From Lavandula angustifolia (taxonomy: Eukaryota > Streptophyta > Magnoliopsida > Lamiales > Lamiaceae), in NCBI GenBank assembly GCA_028984105.1, contig CM054817.1:25756313-25820312 (forward strand): a stretch of 64,000 nt of DNA. Direction: 5' to 3'. The stretch's first letter is position 1, and every line of letters starts with the position of its first letter. Below, in pieces: positions 35,395 to 47,723 of the stretch. The notes beneath the pieces were generated by a model that was not told the DNA's origin, searched no databases, and worked only from the letters and a program-made list of their open reading frames with translations. Both the position numbers and the translations under genes were made by a program.

Positions 35395-35840
35395 CGAAAC
35401 CGCCGAAATAAATGATGAAGAATTGAATTCATAATTGAAACCACTGAATTGGATTATGAAACCGCCGAAATAAATGATGAAGAATTGAATTCTAAATTGA
35501 AACAAACGCATTTGATTATTAAACTGCCGACATAATTGCAGGTTTAATTGAATTCACAATTAAAACCAACAAATTTGATTATGAAGAATAGAACCGCCGC
35601 CGATCTTAGATTATGAAATACTAATCGAAGACTAACAAAGATGTTATAATATAAGGGATATTTAGAAATTTACTGGAAACTGCCGACATAATTGATGAAT
35701 AATTGAATTCACAATTAAAACCAAAGAATTTGATTATGAAAAATAGAAACCGCCGCCGATCTTAGATTATGAAACACTGATCGAATTCTACAAAAGATGT
35801 CATAATATAAGGGATATTGAGAAATTTACTGAAAAGACCT
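35395..35840. repeat. Subterminal direct repeats of the MULE
   Basis: Two imperfect units of about 160 bp (35524-35680 and 35682-35840) share ACTGCCGACATAATTG, CCGCCGCCGATCTTAGATTA and ATAAGGGATATT. Upstream, a shorter unit with AACCGCCGAAATAAATGATG is repeated at about 35398 and 35461. Confidence 0.75.
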
Positions 35841-35971
35841 TTGTGCAAATTATTTACTTTAATTGAAAAAAAGTTCAACTTAAATGAAATTAAGATCTGG
35901 AGCGTCGAATTACTTGATCAAACGGATATAAACTGTTCTTATTTCTCACACTAAGGGGTGTTCTCATATGA

Positions 35972-36084
<113 letters not shown>

Positions 36085-36278
36085 TATAACTTATCCTATC
36101 ATATATATGTCATCTAATCCCTTAAGGCAAGGTTTAAATTTCGATACCATAATAATTAATTTAGGGAGTATAATTATACTATAATATAAAATTATGTTAT
36201 CGAACACAAGACTTGATCCGAAATTAATTGCATAAAGAGATTAATTGGGTGTGACAAAAATTGGGGTATTACATAACA

Positions 36279-38083
36279 TTTCAAAACATTTTCATTCAAT
36301 AGAATCATTGCTAAACTTAGGTTATTTTCATACTCAGCGGAAGTCTTAAATAAAAATAACTACGACTACTAGTTCTCGAAAATAAAATGCACAGTTAATG
36401 ATAAAATTAGTTTTAATGCATTAATAAGTTTCATAAATCCTTCCTCGTGTGACCATCACCACCAACACCTCTACGCATCGGCCAAGCCATTTCCTGAAAA
36501 ATATTAAAATAGTGGATTGAGTACGACAACTCAGTGGGAGATGTACACATTTACCAGAATTATAAATCACACCGATAAGACATGGAAAATTAGATCATGC
36601 AAAGAGATACTCGGCCACATAGACCACGTGAACTTTCAAACATTCCGATTTCGACTGACGGTCGGATTTTGACCGATTTTTCATAGAGGATCCGAATTCG
36701 AACCTATGACCCAATTTCGACCCTTGCTTTTCCTTTCAGGATCCGATTTCGATCCTAGGGCCCGTTTTCGACCCTTCCTTTCATGCCTGTCATAATCACA
36801 TAAAATATCGAGCACAATGTATAATAAAAATAAACGGTAACATTCCCCACCTTAACCTTGACTTGATGAAAAATAATGGATATCAATATTTAAGTCCTGC
36901 GCGCCGATCCTATACATTGAAATTTATCTTAATGACTCTACATAGAATGTCATGCATGCATCAATAATTCAAATAGTTCAAAATAATCAAACAAATGTAT
37001 ACCATATATAATCTACTTATTAACATACAATTTTAACGATTTCACATAGCAATAATCTTAAGTATATTAAACACAATCTTATTTCTATTGAAAATTCATT
37101 CATGCATTGAATAATTTGGCAACTCATGAAATAAATTAACAAATAAATAATAAACGTATCCTAAAAATTCTATATTTTTAACATGAATAACCTAACATAT
37201 ATTATATCGTATTAATATTCAGCATGGTCGAAAACAACTCAAAGAAAACATGAAAAACAATTTTCCTATCAAGCTTATGAACATGCTGTCAAAAACTGGC
37301 AGGTTACGAAGAACAATTTTTAACAAATATTTATCCTGCTTGAAAATTTCTACAAACATAACATCGTATACTAGACATACCTAGAAAGACGATCCTAAAT
37401 TTTCACGAAGAGATGATGACTGAATGTTGTGTAAATAATTCTTGAAACAGTTCGCAGATATGCTGGCAGATTTTCGAAAATTTTATGGGATGCTATACTA
37501 TGAGCGACTAAGGGGTATTTATAGGCCTAGAAATTATTATCTAAATATCTCTAATCCTACAAGGTATCAAATATATTTTACCCATATTTATTTTCGTGCT
37601 TATAAAATTTATATAGAATTTAATCTATCACTTACCATATAAGAGATTCAATCATAGTTGGATTAGGATATTGACACAATTAAAATAAATCCTAAAACAT
37701 GAATATCACACATAAAATATCTATTTTAATCATAAAACTTAATATAAAATTTTCTCCTAATAACTTAATACAATAATAAATGTTATATTCTTTTATGAAT
37801 CCTAGTTGGTTTAGGAAATTCAAAATAAATAAATATTATTCTTGCCTAATAATTCTAGCATGATTTCTAAATAATTAAAAAAAATAATCATAATATGATA
37901 TAAACAAACACATTCAAAATTAAAAATAAATTTACATAATAAAAACGATTTAACGAAAAAATAACATAAATGCTTTAATTTTTATTTTAATTTCTAAGGC
38001 GCGACTTACAAAACTAAAATACTTGATAACATGCATGAATATATATGCAATGCATTTTATATTGAAAATTTCGGGGCGTTACA
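36279..38083. other. Right portion of LTR-like element B1
   Basis: Non-coding and AT-rich. It aligns with 47790-49220 plus 62035-62546 of B2. It contains the dyad GAGTACGACAACTCAGTGGG (36519-36538). Confidence 0.75.
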
Positions 38084-40442
38084 CTATCAGATAATTTCGT
38101 TCCATAATCAGACATGTCAGGAAATGCAAAACATTGCATCCATAAATCAAGCCGTGGTCCAAAACAAGCATAATAATAAATTATAAACGGTGGAAAATCT
38201 TGAACAAATTTTGGTGAAACGGACCATCACTTCACTTGCCGAAAATGCCACGACCATAGGTGGAAAAAATAACGTCAATGAGAAGGGGGAACTGCAGCCG
38301 GACAAAGAACGAAATGGGCAATGAAGCAAGCCCCCCCACCGGCACTAGCACCCAAGCATGCTTCTGGCCGAAGACTAAATAAACCGTGGAGCTAAAGGCT
38401 GCCATCATAAACAAGATGGAAAGGAAGAGCGTAAATAGGCCATAGCACAGTCTCTTAGGCAGATTATTTAGGAAATCTTCCTCAGCATAGCGTGCCGTCA
38501 TGATGGACAAGAACATCATTAGAGAAGTGGTGGAGGTGAAGAGAGAGATCGCATCCGAAACTGCAAAGATTGTGAATGCACTTGATTCCCAGAACATGGG
38601 ATAGCCGGAGTCATCGTTCCCACCGGGGACGGTGATAGCTGCAGCAAATACGACAGTGGCAATCAATGCTGCTGCGATGGTGCGTGAATTTGCAGTATCT
38701 TTCATCCATTTCTCTCCGTCCACTTTTAGATCTCTATGTTGTTCTGTGAATATCATCTTAGCTGTGTACCCCAAGAAATTCGTCCTTTCTCTGTTGTACG
38801 GAAAGATAAACTTATCTACCTCCTACAAAATATCAAGAGTCCCTCATCATGTTACACAAGGTTTGCATTAGAGTAAATAAATTATACCTTGAACCATTGT
38901 ATCTCGCGCTGCATCTGGAGAGCTGCACCGGAAACTAAATTGAGCTTGTGAGGAGGTGCCAAGCTGCCAGCCAAGTGAAGGATGGAGTTCCCAAAGGAGT
39001 CCTGATGGTTTGCATAGTGCTGTCCATGGTATCCATACTGATAGAAGAGGTTGAAGACTCTCTCACACCGGTTTTGGACGGCCAAGTGTACAAGAGTGTG
39101 TTGGGTAGCATGATCTCTGCAGTAGATTGCATAAGGAAATCTCTCCACAATTATTTCTATAACCTCATTGATTCCTAAACGGGCAGCCATAATAATGGGA
39201 TTTATGAAGATATTTTGAGCTGCTTCTTGGTTTAACAATTCCATAGATTGGCACAAGCTTTTGACAAGATCTAGTGCTTGGTTGCGCAACTTAATCTGTT
39301 TATGGATGCGTTTCACGCGAGGAACTGAAATAGACAGACATGACGACTTAGATGACAACATAGTAAAAGAAGACTTAATTAATATTACCTAGTTTTTCCA
39401 TGACTTCATATAATGTGGGTAGTTGTTGCGGGAGGATGCCTTCAAATTTTTCTGGGAGTTGATAATTTTGTTAGTCGCGCAGATCAACGAGTGAAGAGAT
39501 AGATAGATATAAAGGTTAGGAACTAACTAGAGTATACGAGACGCTCGAGGAAGTTGAACTCAGCATCCATGCAGAATATATTTTCCTTCACTGCTATCTT
39601 CATCAGTCCTGAACCAATAGCCATAGAACTCATCCTCGCCAAATCCGGATATTTCTTTACCAAACCCAACGCCAAATCTGCCCATCATATTATCTGACAC
39701 TACTCAAACCAAAAAAATTCTAAATTAAATCACTACTACTAAAGACTTACCAAAAAAATCAGCACCGATCACAAAACACAGAAGCATGAGGCCACTCTCG
39801 CCAGCATAAGGATTGGGAAACTGATAATCCTTAGTCTGAGAAATCAAGAACTCGAGAATTGGCCTATGAGAAACATCAGCCGCCCACTGAACCGGGTACC
39901 GGCCCCAATTGCAAGGCACGTAGAGCAGAGCAGGAAGCTTGCGAGCCAGTTTTTCCACCGCCGGGAGGTTTCCGGAAATCACGGCATCATGCAGTGGGTT
40001 ACATCCAGCAGTATCCGTCATGGATAACGATTCGTCGGACATATAATCCACTAGCTTCGCCACAAAGCTAGCGGACTTGCCGCTGTTGACAGTGACGGCG
40101 ACGTGAAGAGCTGTTTTGAAGGAGCTGGTAATTCTGACTTCAACGGCGCTGGGGTCTTGGTCGATAAATGCTTTGACGGCATCCCAGTCACCCTTCAGTG
40201 CGGCTCTGTACAACGGCAGGTACTCACTCGACTCCTTTGCTGCTTACAATCATATAATTTATTACATAAATAAATCAACACAATCCAATATATATGATTG
40301 TGTTCCAACTAAATTTATGGGTACCTTTGGGGTGAGAGAAGGTGTTTTCAAGGTCTAACCAGACCTCCCTCGCACTGCCCAAGCTAGCAACTTTTTGAGC
40401 AGCTTCATGGCTGAGCGATCCCAGAATCCAGTCCTTGACCAG

Positions 40443-43400
40443 TGTAATACTGAAATATTAGGCCCAGTATCTCGTGCCCAAGTCAAGCTATTATTTGGCC
40501 CAGTTGCTGCCCGGCCCAGCAGCATTTATGCTGGCCCGTTTGTTACGCAGCCGTTTCCGCATTTCTCTCTAGCCCGTTATCAAACCCTACCTATAAATAG
40601 ACTAGGGTTGATAACCTAAGTAGCGCAACTTCTTGTATTCTTTTCTCTGTCTTCATCTCTCTCGATTTCTATACTTCTCTGTGTGAGTATTGGTGTATAA
40701 TCTGTGAGAGAGTGTGCGAGTAAAGTCTGTAATAGTTGGCTAGCTTGTTGGTGCTATACTGAGCTGTGGTGTGGTGGTTGTATTCGGTGTCTGAGCCTCG
40801 AGCTATCAATAATACGATTCTTTACAAGTGGTATCAGAGCGGGTTTCATCGCCGCTCAGCCACCCTGCCTATCGGTGATTTTAGATTGCGAACGGGCGAC
40901 TCTTTGTTAGTCGTAACCCTAGATCTCAAATCATCTCATATCTCCGGTAAGAACGAGGTTCAAGCCTCCGAACCTCGCTCTGGTAAATTGGCTTCACCTC
41001 TCAGTTATTTTTTTCGTTTAGATCTGCCGACTGGTGCAGTAGGATCTTTGTGTGTTTCCTACTTGTTCTGAAACCCTTAAACTGCGTGTTTTTCTCTGTT
41101 CTTTCATCAATTTTTTGACTGTCTCTATTCTGTGATTATTGATCTGTATAGATCATTTTTTCGAACCGCTTAACTCGGTTCACTCTTTGTTCCTTCCTCG
41201 TATTCAGTGAGCTGTGGTGACCCCCTGCGCCCAGGTCTTGAACCTGCGATTGCGAGCTGGGAAATCCCACATCACTTATTCACTGTGAGATACATACCCA
41301 TACGGGCTGGTATCTGTTATTTCTATTACTCATGGCTTTTGTATCCTCTAGTGGTCTTGCTACGTTTAATGGAAAAACTGATTTCAATTTGTGGAAAAAG
41401 AGGATGACTGCTATTCTTTGTGAAAAGCGTGTTTCGCCGCTATTATCGAAACTTATGAGGATGATTTATCTGAGAAAAAGAAAAATGAAATGAATGATCT
41501 TGCTCTATCTGCCATTACTTTAAACTTGACTGATTCTGTGTTGAGGAAAGTAGAACACCTTGAGTCTGCTAAAGAGTTATGGGATAAGCTTGATGAGCTT
41601 TATACAGAGACCTCCCTTCCATCCAAAATGTATCTGTTACAGAGTTTCTTCAAATTTAAGTTAGACATGTCAAAAGATATTGATGAGAACTTGGATGAAT
41701 TCAATAAGTTGTTACAGTTAATTAAACAAACTGGTGACACTAGCATTGATAATTATGCTCCCATTGCCTTGTTGAATGCTATCCCTGAGGCTTATAATGA
41801 TGTCCAATCTGCCATTAAGTATGGGAGGGATAAGATAGATCTTGAGACTGTCATTTCTGCCCTTAAGAGTAAGGAAATGGATTTAAAATTTAATAGGGAT
41901 GTTAAGGTCTCTGAACATAGTACCTCTTATCAGGTGAGGGGTAGAACTAGTGACATAACTAGTTTTTCTTATAATTCTATAAAAGGAGGGAAACACCAGA
42001 GTCAGAGGTCTAGATCCAAGTCCAAATCCAAAGGGACAAAGTGCTTTAACTGTGGTGAATATGGTCATTATATGAAAGATTGTTCTTTCCCTAAGAAGGG
42101 GAAATCCAATCCTGAACAGAAGAGTGTTTCTAATGCAATCTTATGTGATGGTTCTGATGCTAATATTTTGGGAAAATATTTCATGGTTTCTGAACCAAAC
42201 TTTCCATCTGTGAACAATGTGAATTCTGATATGATAAATGAATGGATCATGGATTCTGGCAGCGCTTATCATGTTTCACCTTTCAAAGAGTGTTTTTTTG
42301 AACTAAAAACTGGAAATTTTGGATATGTGATAGTTGCCAATAAACATAAATGTTCTGTGCTTGGTATTGGAAATATCTGTTTAAAATTTCAGTCTGGTTT
42401 TGAATATACTATGAAAGAAGTGAGATATGTACCTGAAGTTGCATGCAACCTACTATCATTTACAGCTTTAGAAAATGATGGGTTTGGTGGGAGTTGGGGG
42501 GATGGATGGATGAAAGTGAAAAAGGGGTCTCTAGTTGTATTCAAATCTAAGAGAACCAATAACCTGTATCCCTTCACTGCCCTTCCTGTTAAACCAACTT
42601 CAAATGTGCATGCATCTTTCTGTGACAAAACTGTCTTGTGACATAATAGACTAGGGCATGCTAGTTCTAAGAATATGACCATTTTGAGAAAATCAGGGGT
42701 GTTTGGAAAAGACAAAATGTCTGATTTGCCTTTCTGTGACTCATGTGTGTTAGGGAAACAACATAAAGTTTCTTTTCCTGTCACTGTTCAATCTGATAAA
42801 ATTGTATCCTCTGATATTCTTGAATACATACATGCTGATGTGCGGGGTCCTTCTAGCACCCCTACCCCAAGTGGCTGTAGATATTATTTGTCTATTGTGG
42901 ATGATTATTCCAGGAAAACTTGGTTGTTTTTGTTAAAACAGAAGTCTGAAGTTTTTCAAATGTTTTCTGAGTGGAAACTTAAAATTGAAAATCAGACAGG
43001 TAGGAAAATCAAAGTTTTAAGAACTGATAATGGTTTAGAATTTTGTAACTTTCCTTTTGACAACCTATGTGTTAAATCTGGGATTAGAAGGCATAAGACA
43101 GTTCCCTACAATCCTCAACAAAATGGGGTAGTGGAGAGGATGAATAGAACCCTGTTAGAAAAGGTTAGATGCATGCTAGAGTCTTCTGGTCTGCCAAAAA
43201 GTTTTTGGGGTCTTGCTACCTTAACTACTACTTATCTTGTCAATAGACTTCCCTCTAGTTCCATTAAGGGGCAGTGCCCTGAAACTGTGTTTACTGGGAA
43301 ACCATTAAACTTGTCTCACCTAAGAGTATTTGGTACATTCGCCTTTGTTCATCAAAAGGGGGGATAAGTTAGATCCTAGATCCAAAAAGTGTGTTTTTAT

Positions 43401-45913
43401 AGGTTATCCAGAAGGTGTAAAGGGCTATAGATTATGGGATAGAAGTCAGCCTGGTTTTAAGATTATAATCAGTAGGGATGTGATATTCAATGAAACTGAA
43501 TTTCCTTGTTTACCTGTTTCTCCCTCTGTAACATCTGACACTCCTTCTAAGGTGGAGTCTCAACCACTTCTGTCTGAGTTTGATATTTCTGAGTGTGATT
43601 CTGAACCTGTGATTGATCATGCTGAATCCAGTAGTAATTCTGAATCTATATCTGATACCTCTGTGTCTGATACTAAAATATCTGATTCTATGCCTGATTC
43701 TGCTTCTTCAGATTATTTGCGGGCTAGAGATAGACCTAGGAGAGATATTCATGTTCCTACCAAATATGATGATTATTTGATGTATGCTCTCAGTCTATGT
43801 GATTCTTTGGATAATGAACCTACATGCTACTCTGATGCTATCAATTCTACTTCTTCTGAACAATGGCTACATGCTATGCAATCTGAGATGAATTCTTTAC
43901 ATGTGAATAAAACATGGATTCTTGTTCCAAAACCTGCTACATGTTCTGTTGTGGACTGTAAATGGCTTTTCAAACTTAAGCATGAACCTAAGTCTCTTAG
44001 GTATAAGGCTAGGCTCGTTGCTAAGGGATTTACTCTTAGGTAGGGGTAGACTATTCTGAAATATTTGCCCCTGTTGTGAAATTAACCACTGTGCGCATCA
44101 TGTTAGCTTTAGTTGCTCATTTTAATTGGGAACTAAAACAGATGGATGTTACTACTGCATTTCTTCATGGGGATTTAGACAAACAGATATTTATGAGACA
44201 GCCAGAAGGTTTCATAGATTCTGCTAAACCTAATCATGTTTGTTTGCTGCAAAAGGCTTTATATGGTTTAAAACAATCCCCTAGACAATAGAACCAGAAG
44301 TTTGATCAATGCATGTTATCCTTGAATTTTACTAGGAGCACCTTTGACCACTATTTGTACTATGCTCAATCTGCTTCTGTTCCTGTTTACTTACTGATTT
44401 ATGTGGATGATATGCTGATTGCTAGTCCCTGTGTGAAGTCTATTAAATACATTCAGAAATGTCAGAGTGACAATTTTAAGATGAAAGACTTAGGGGATGC
44501 CAAGAAGATTCTAGGAATGAACATAACTAGAAATAGAAAACTTGGTACTCTTGTTTTGAATCAGATTTCCTATGTGGAAAAAGTTTTGAGTAAATTTGCT
44601 ATGTCTGATGCAAAAACTGTTAATGTTCCTCTTGCTTCTCACATTGTGCTAAGTAAGGATCAGTCCCCAACAACTGAATCTGAAATGAATGATATGAAAA
44701 AGATACCTTATGCAAATGCTATAGGATCTGTTATGTATTTGATGGTAAGTACTAGACCTGACATTGCTTATGCAGTCAGTTGCTTGAGCAGATATATGTC
44801 ATATCCAGGTATGATTCATTGGAATGCTCTGAAATGGTTGTTCAGATATTTGAAAGCTACAAAAACTGTTGGTTTAAAGTTTTCAAACTATTCTGAAGGG
44901 ACAAAACTAATTGGTTATGTTGATTCCAATTATGCAAATGATAGGGATAATAGAAAGTCTACAACCTCATATGTGTTTACTTTTTGTGGTTCTTCTGTAA
45001 GCTAGAAATCCCAGTTACAACCTATTGTTGCTCTTTCTACTACTGAAGCAGAATATGTTGCTGCAGCTGAGGCTTTAAAGGAAGCTGTTTGGCTGAAGGG
45101 TCTTCTGTCTGAACTTAAGTGTTTAAATAATGATGTTACTTTATTTTCAGATAGTCAGTCTGCTATTCAGTTGTGTAAAAATCCTGTGTTTCATGATCGT
45201 ACTAAACACATAGATGTTAGGTTTCATTTTATACGGGATATAGTAGAAAAGGGGGTTATCATACTTGAGAAAATCTACACAGATTTGAATCCTGCAGATA
45301 TGGGTACCAAGTGTTTAAGTGTAGACAAACTTAAAACTTGTCTCAAGATTTTGAATCTTGACTTAAACTGATGTATCTATGAGTTTTTTTTCTCCCCTAC
45401 TGCTGTTTGTTTCTTTTTCTTGCAGGAGACAGCTGTGGAGGGGAAGGGGGCGATGATGACAACAAATGCCGAATACAAACCTTCCTTCTAAAGCGAAGGC
45501 ACACTGCTACTAGGCCTAAGGTGGAGTATGTAATACTGAAATATTAGGCCCAGTATCTCGTGCCCAAGTCCAGCTATTATTTGGCCCAGTTGCTGCCCGG
45601 CCCAGCAGCATTTATGTTGGCCCGTTTGTTACGCAGCCGTTTCCGCATTTCTCTACAGCCCGTTATCAAACCCTACCTATAAATAGGACTAGGGTTGATA
45701 ACCTAAGTAGCGCAGCTTCTTGTATTCTTTTCTCTGTCTTCTTCTCTCTCGATTTCTATACTTCTCTGTGTGAGTATTGGTGTATAATCTGTGAGAGAGT
45801 GTGCGAGTAAAGTCTGTAATAGTTGGCTAGCTTGTTGGTGCTATACTGAGCTGTGGTGTGGTGGTTGTATTCGGTGTCTGAGCCTCGAGCTATCAATAAT
45901 ACGATCCTTTACA
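40443..45913 (+). mobile_element. Ty1/copia retrotransposon inside exon 1 of ankyrin gene 2
   Basis: LTRs at 40443-40826 and 45529-45913 start TGTAATACTGAAAT and end TTTACA. They differ at only a few sites. The target duplication is ACCAG (40438-40442 and 45914-45918). The primer-binding site TGGTATCAGAGC (40829-40840) fits initiator tRNA-Met. A TATA box (CTATAAATAG, 40591) lies in the LTR. The element is sense on the plus strand, opposite to the host gene. All copia domains are present, but the frame is broken at several places. Confidence 0.93.
41332..45371 (+). pseudogene. Copia Gag-Pol polyprotein, broken by stops
   Basis: Gag starts at 41332 (NGKTDFNLWKKRM) and shifts frame near 41445. 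A CCHC knuckle (CFNCGEYGHYMKDC) lies near 42045, and a protease motif WIMDSGSAYHV near 42243. Integrase begins after a TGA at 42639-42641 that replaces an expected Trp codon, and shows the core DVRGPS...DDYSRKTWLF and NPQQNGVVERMNRTL. Reverse transcriptase has QMDVTTAFLHGDL and LIYVDDMLIA. RNase H has STTEAEYVAAAEAL. Further stops at expected Trp codons lie at 44289-44291 and 45003-45005, with frame changes near 43365 and 44041. It is not competent as written. Confidence 0.9.
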
Positions 45914-46131
45914 ACCAGCCCATCACTCCGTCTCCACGCCGCGTAATCTTGCTCGTCGCTCGGCGGTGGAAGAGGAGTTTTGCCGTCGATGAATGTAATC
46001 AAGCCCCAGCTTTCCATGATCCGGATCATCTGCTGTTTCCATAACTTGTAGTTGCTTGAGTTCTCGTCGCCGCGTAGATGAGGTGAGTCAAATTCTGGAG
46101 GTGGAGAGGTCAACGACAAGGAGGAAGCCAT

Positions 46132-46405
46132 GAATGTAATTCAACCTAGCTTAAGGTAATAGTGACTTGTACTGTCGTCGATGAACTTTAGATCTAATGA
46201 TAAATGTGAGGACTTTAGATCTAGCTAGCTACCATTATTTTATACGAGGGCCGTCATTCAAGCAGAAATATACCTGGTAGCTAACAGCATCTAATTTAAT
46301 CATTCTAATTTATGAGTATTATTATAGTTCTTATGGATCTAGCAATTGTCAAATCACATTATTATAGTCCACATTAACATGTGCTCACATTGGGTATAAG
46401 TATAA
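46132..46405 (-). promoter_or_regulatory. 5' flank of ankyrin gene 2
   Basis: Non-coding sequence upstream of the ATG at 46131. It is AT-rich, with no clear TATA box that I would commit to. Confidence 0.35.
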
Positions 46406-46407
46406 TA

Positions 46408-46596
46408 CTCCCTCCGTTCCACTCCATTAGTCAACTTTCTTTTCGGCACGGAGATTAAGAAAGTTATTTGTTGTGTACAAAGTAGGGGGTCCACTAGAAT
46501 ATATAAATGTTATTTTAAGTTAAAAAAGGAAAGTCGACTAATGGAGTGGAACGACCCAAAAAGGAAAACTGGACTAATGGAGTGGAACGGAAGGAG
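46408..46596. repeat. Complete Stowaway-like MITE
   Basis: Starts TA|CTCCCTCCGTTCCACTCC and ends GGAACGGAAGGAG|TA. The inverted termini extend to about 25 bp. The right end contains an internal near-repeat (GACTAATGGAGTGGAACG twice), exactly as in the partial copy at 1-52. Confidence 0.85.
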
Positions 46597-46598
46597 TA

Positions 46599-47331
46599 GT
46601 AGCTTAACACTTTTAAAAAGAGAGTGAGAGAGGGAGAGAAGGGTAACTTAATCAATGGTGTTGGATACTGATTAGAAAAGTATAGATAGCTGAGATTAGA
46701 TCTAAATTTCAGTTGATAATTAATTTGTAAATGTCAAAAAGTCAATGTGAAATATAAATATATTATTCATGAATAGGTTTGTACGCATTCCTTCATGTAA
46801 TTGTAAGGCCCGCAAATTCTTTTAATTTTGAAAGGGCACATCACTATTTATTTATTTTTAAGAAAAATATATAACATCAACGTGCTAAATTAAACTTTAA
46901 GGACAATACTAAAAGCTTTATTCAGCTTTAGTTGCAGAAAATAAAATATGAATTTACATTTATTGCGAAAAAATAAAAACAAAACAGAAAACAAAATAAA
47001 GACATAAACTTTAGCATCTTTTGTACTATCATCATCTCGTCATTCACCACCCGAGCATTCGCCTGAAATTGAGTGAAATAAATGAGTTGATTTTGATTGG
47101 AAGAATAATATATGTGCATTTCAAAATACACATGAAAAAGAAATAGTAGCTTTAGATAATTGAGCTTCATTAACAATTTATAGAAGAAAAAATGTTGTTG
47201 ATTTATGTAATAATTTCTTCTAAGATTTTTGGGAGGAGATCTTCTGTCCAAAAATCTTTATTCCTATGGGGTTGCACAACTAAACTATCTATATAGTGGA
47301 CAATCTTATGATTTATATATTAATATACTTT
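46599..47331. other. Intergenic, no gene seen
   Basis: AT-rich. A 107-codon frame on the minus strand (46928-47251) has a composition typical of AT-rich non-coding DNA and no recognisable domain. Confidence 0.45.
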
Positions 47332-47723
47332 TGTTGTAAATATATTTTATATATATACTTTTTTTTTTATTCATGGAACCGCAGCCGCTACTTTCGGTGC
47401 GCACTGGGTAAATCACGCTCCTTGTGCAGTAGCCTGCAAACCACACAGGAGGGTTCAACCGCCCTTGGTGTGATAGGGTGATAGGCAAATCACATAGCGG
47501 TCTTGGTGGGAATTGAACCCAGGACCTATCGATCTCGGGCCACCCACCTCAACCGCTACGCCATCCCATGGGGACATATATACTTACCATATATCGTGAT
47601 GACCATGTAAACTCTAAAAGCCCATGAGTCCATCTTGTACTCTATAAATAGAGGTCTTCACCCTCATAATAATATACATCTATTTATCATTCTCTCTATT
47701 ATTCTCTTGTTCTATTTAGTTTA
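47332..47723 (+). mobile_element. Short copia LTR (element F), interrupted by a SINE and by B2
   Basis: Leaving out the SINE, the LTR would read from TGTTGTAAATATATT at 47332 through a TATA box (CTCTATAAATAGAGG, 47640) to ATAACA at 62551-62556 beyond element B2, about 175 bp. A primer-binding site follows at 62557. The internal region continues to the end of the window, so the other LTR is not visible. The short LTR suggests an Ale/Retrofit-like lineage (inference). Confidence 0.6.
47361..47575 (-). mobile_element. tRNA-derived SINE, long form, full length
   Basis: On the minus strand it begins GTCCCCATGGGATGGCG and shows A box TGGCGTAGCGG and B box GGTTCAATTCC. It ends in an A-tract (T-run at 47361). 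The target duplication is ATATATACTT (47351-47360 and 47576-47585). It is inserted in the LTR of element F. It is the best-preserved copy of the family in the window. Confidence 0.92.

Larger units (their letters stand above)
38232..46131 (-). pseudogene. Gag-like/ankyrin/PGG gene, copy 2, split by a copia insertion
   Basis: Exons on the minus strand: 46131-45914 and 40442-40325 (exon 1, split by a 5.47-kb copia), then 40239-39751, 39677-39528, 39451-39389, 39324-38888 and 38822-38232. With the insertion and one copy of its ACCAG duplication set aside, the pieces are in phase with no stop (686 codons by count). Residues 1-110 are a copia-Gag-like (UBN2-type) segment (NYKLWKQQMIRIMESWGLI). Residues 110-490 hold ankyrin repeats (KTALHVAV, NPLHDAVISGNLPAVEKLA, VHLAVQNRCERVFNL, FGNSILHLAG). 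The last exon has the PGG domain (ITVPGG) and about four membrane spans. Relatives (ITN1, ACD6) work at membranes in defence and stress. The insertion should inactivate the gene unless an alternative start is used. Confidence 0.85.
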
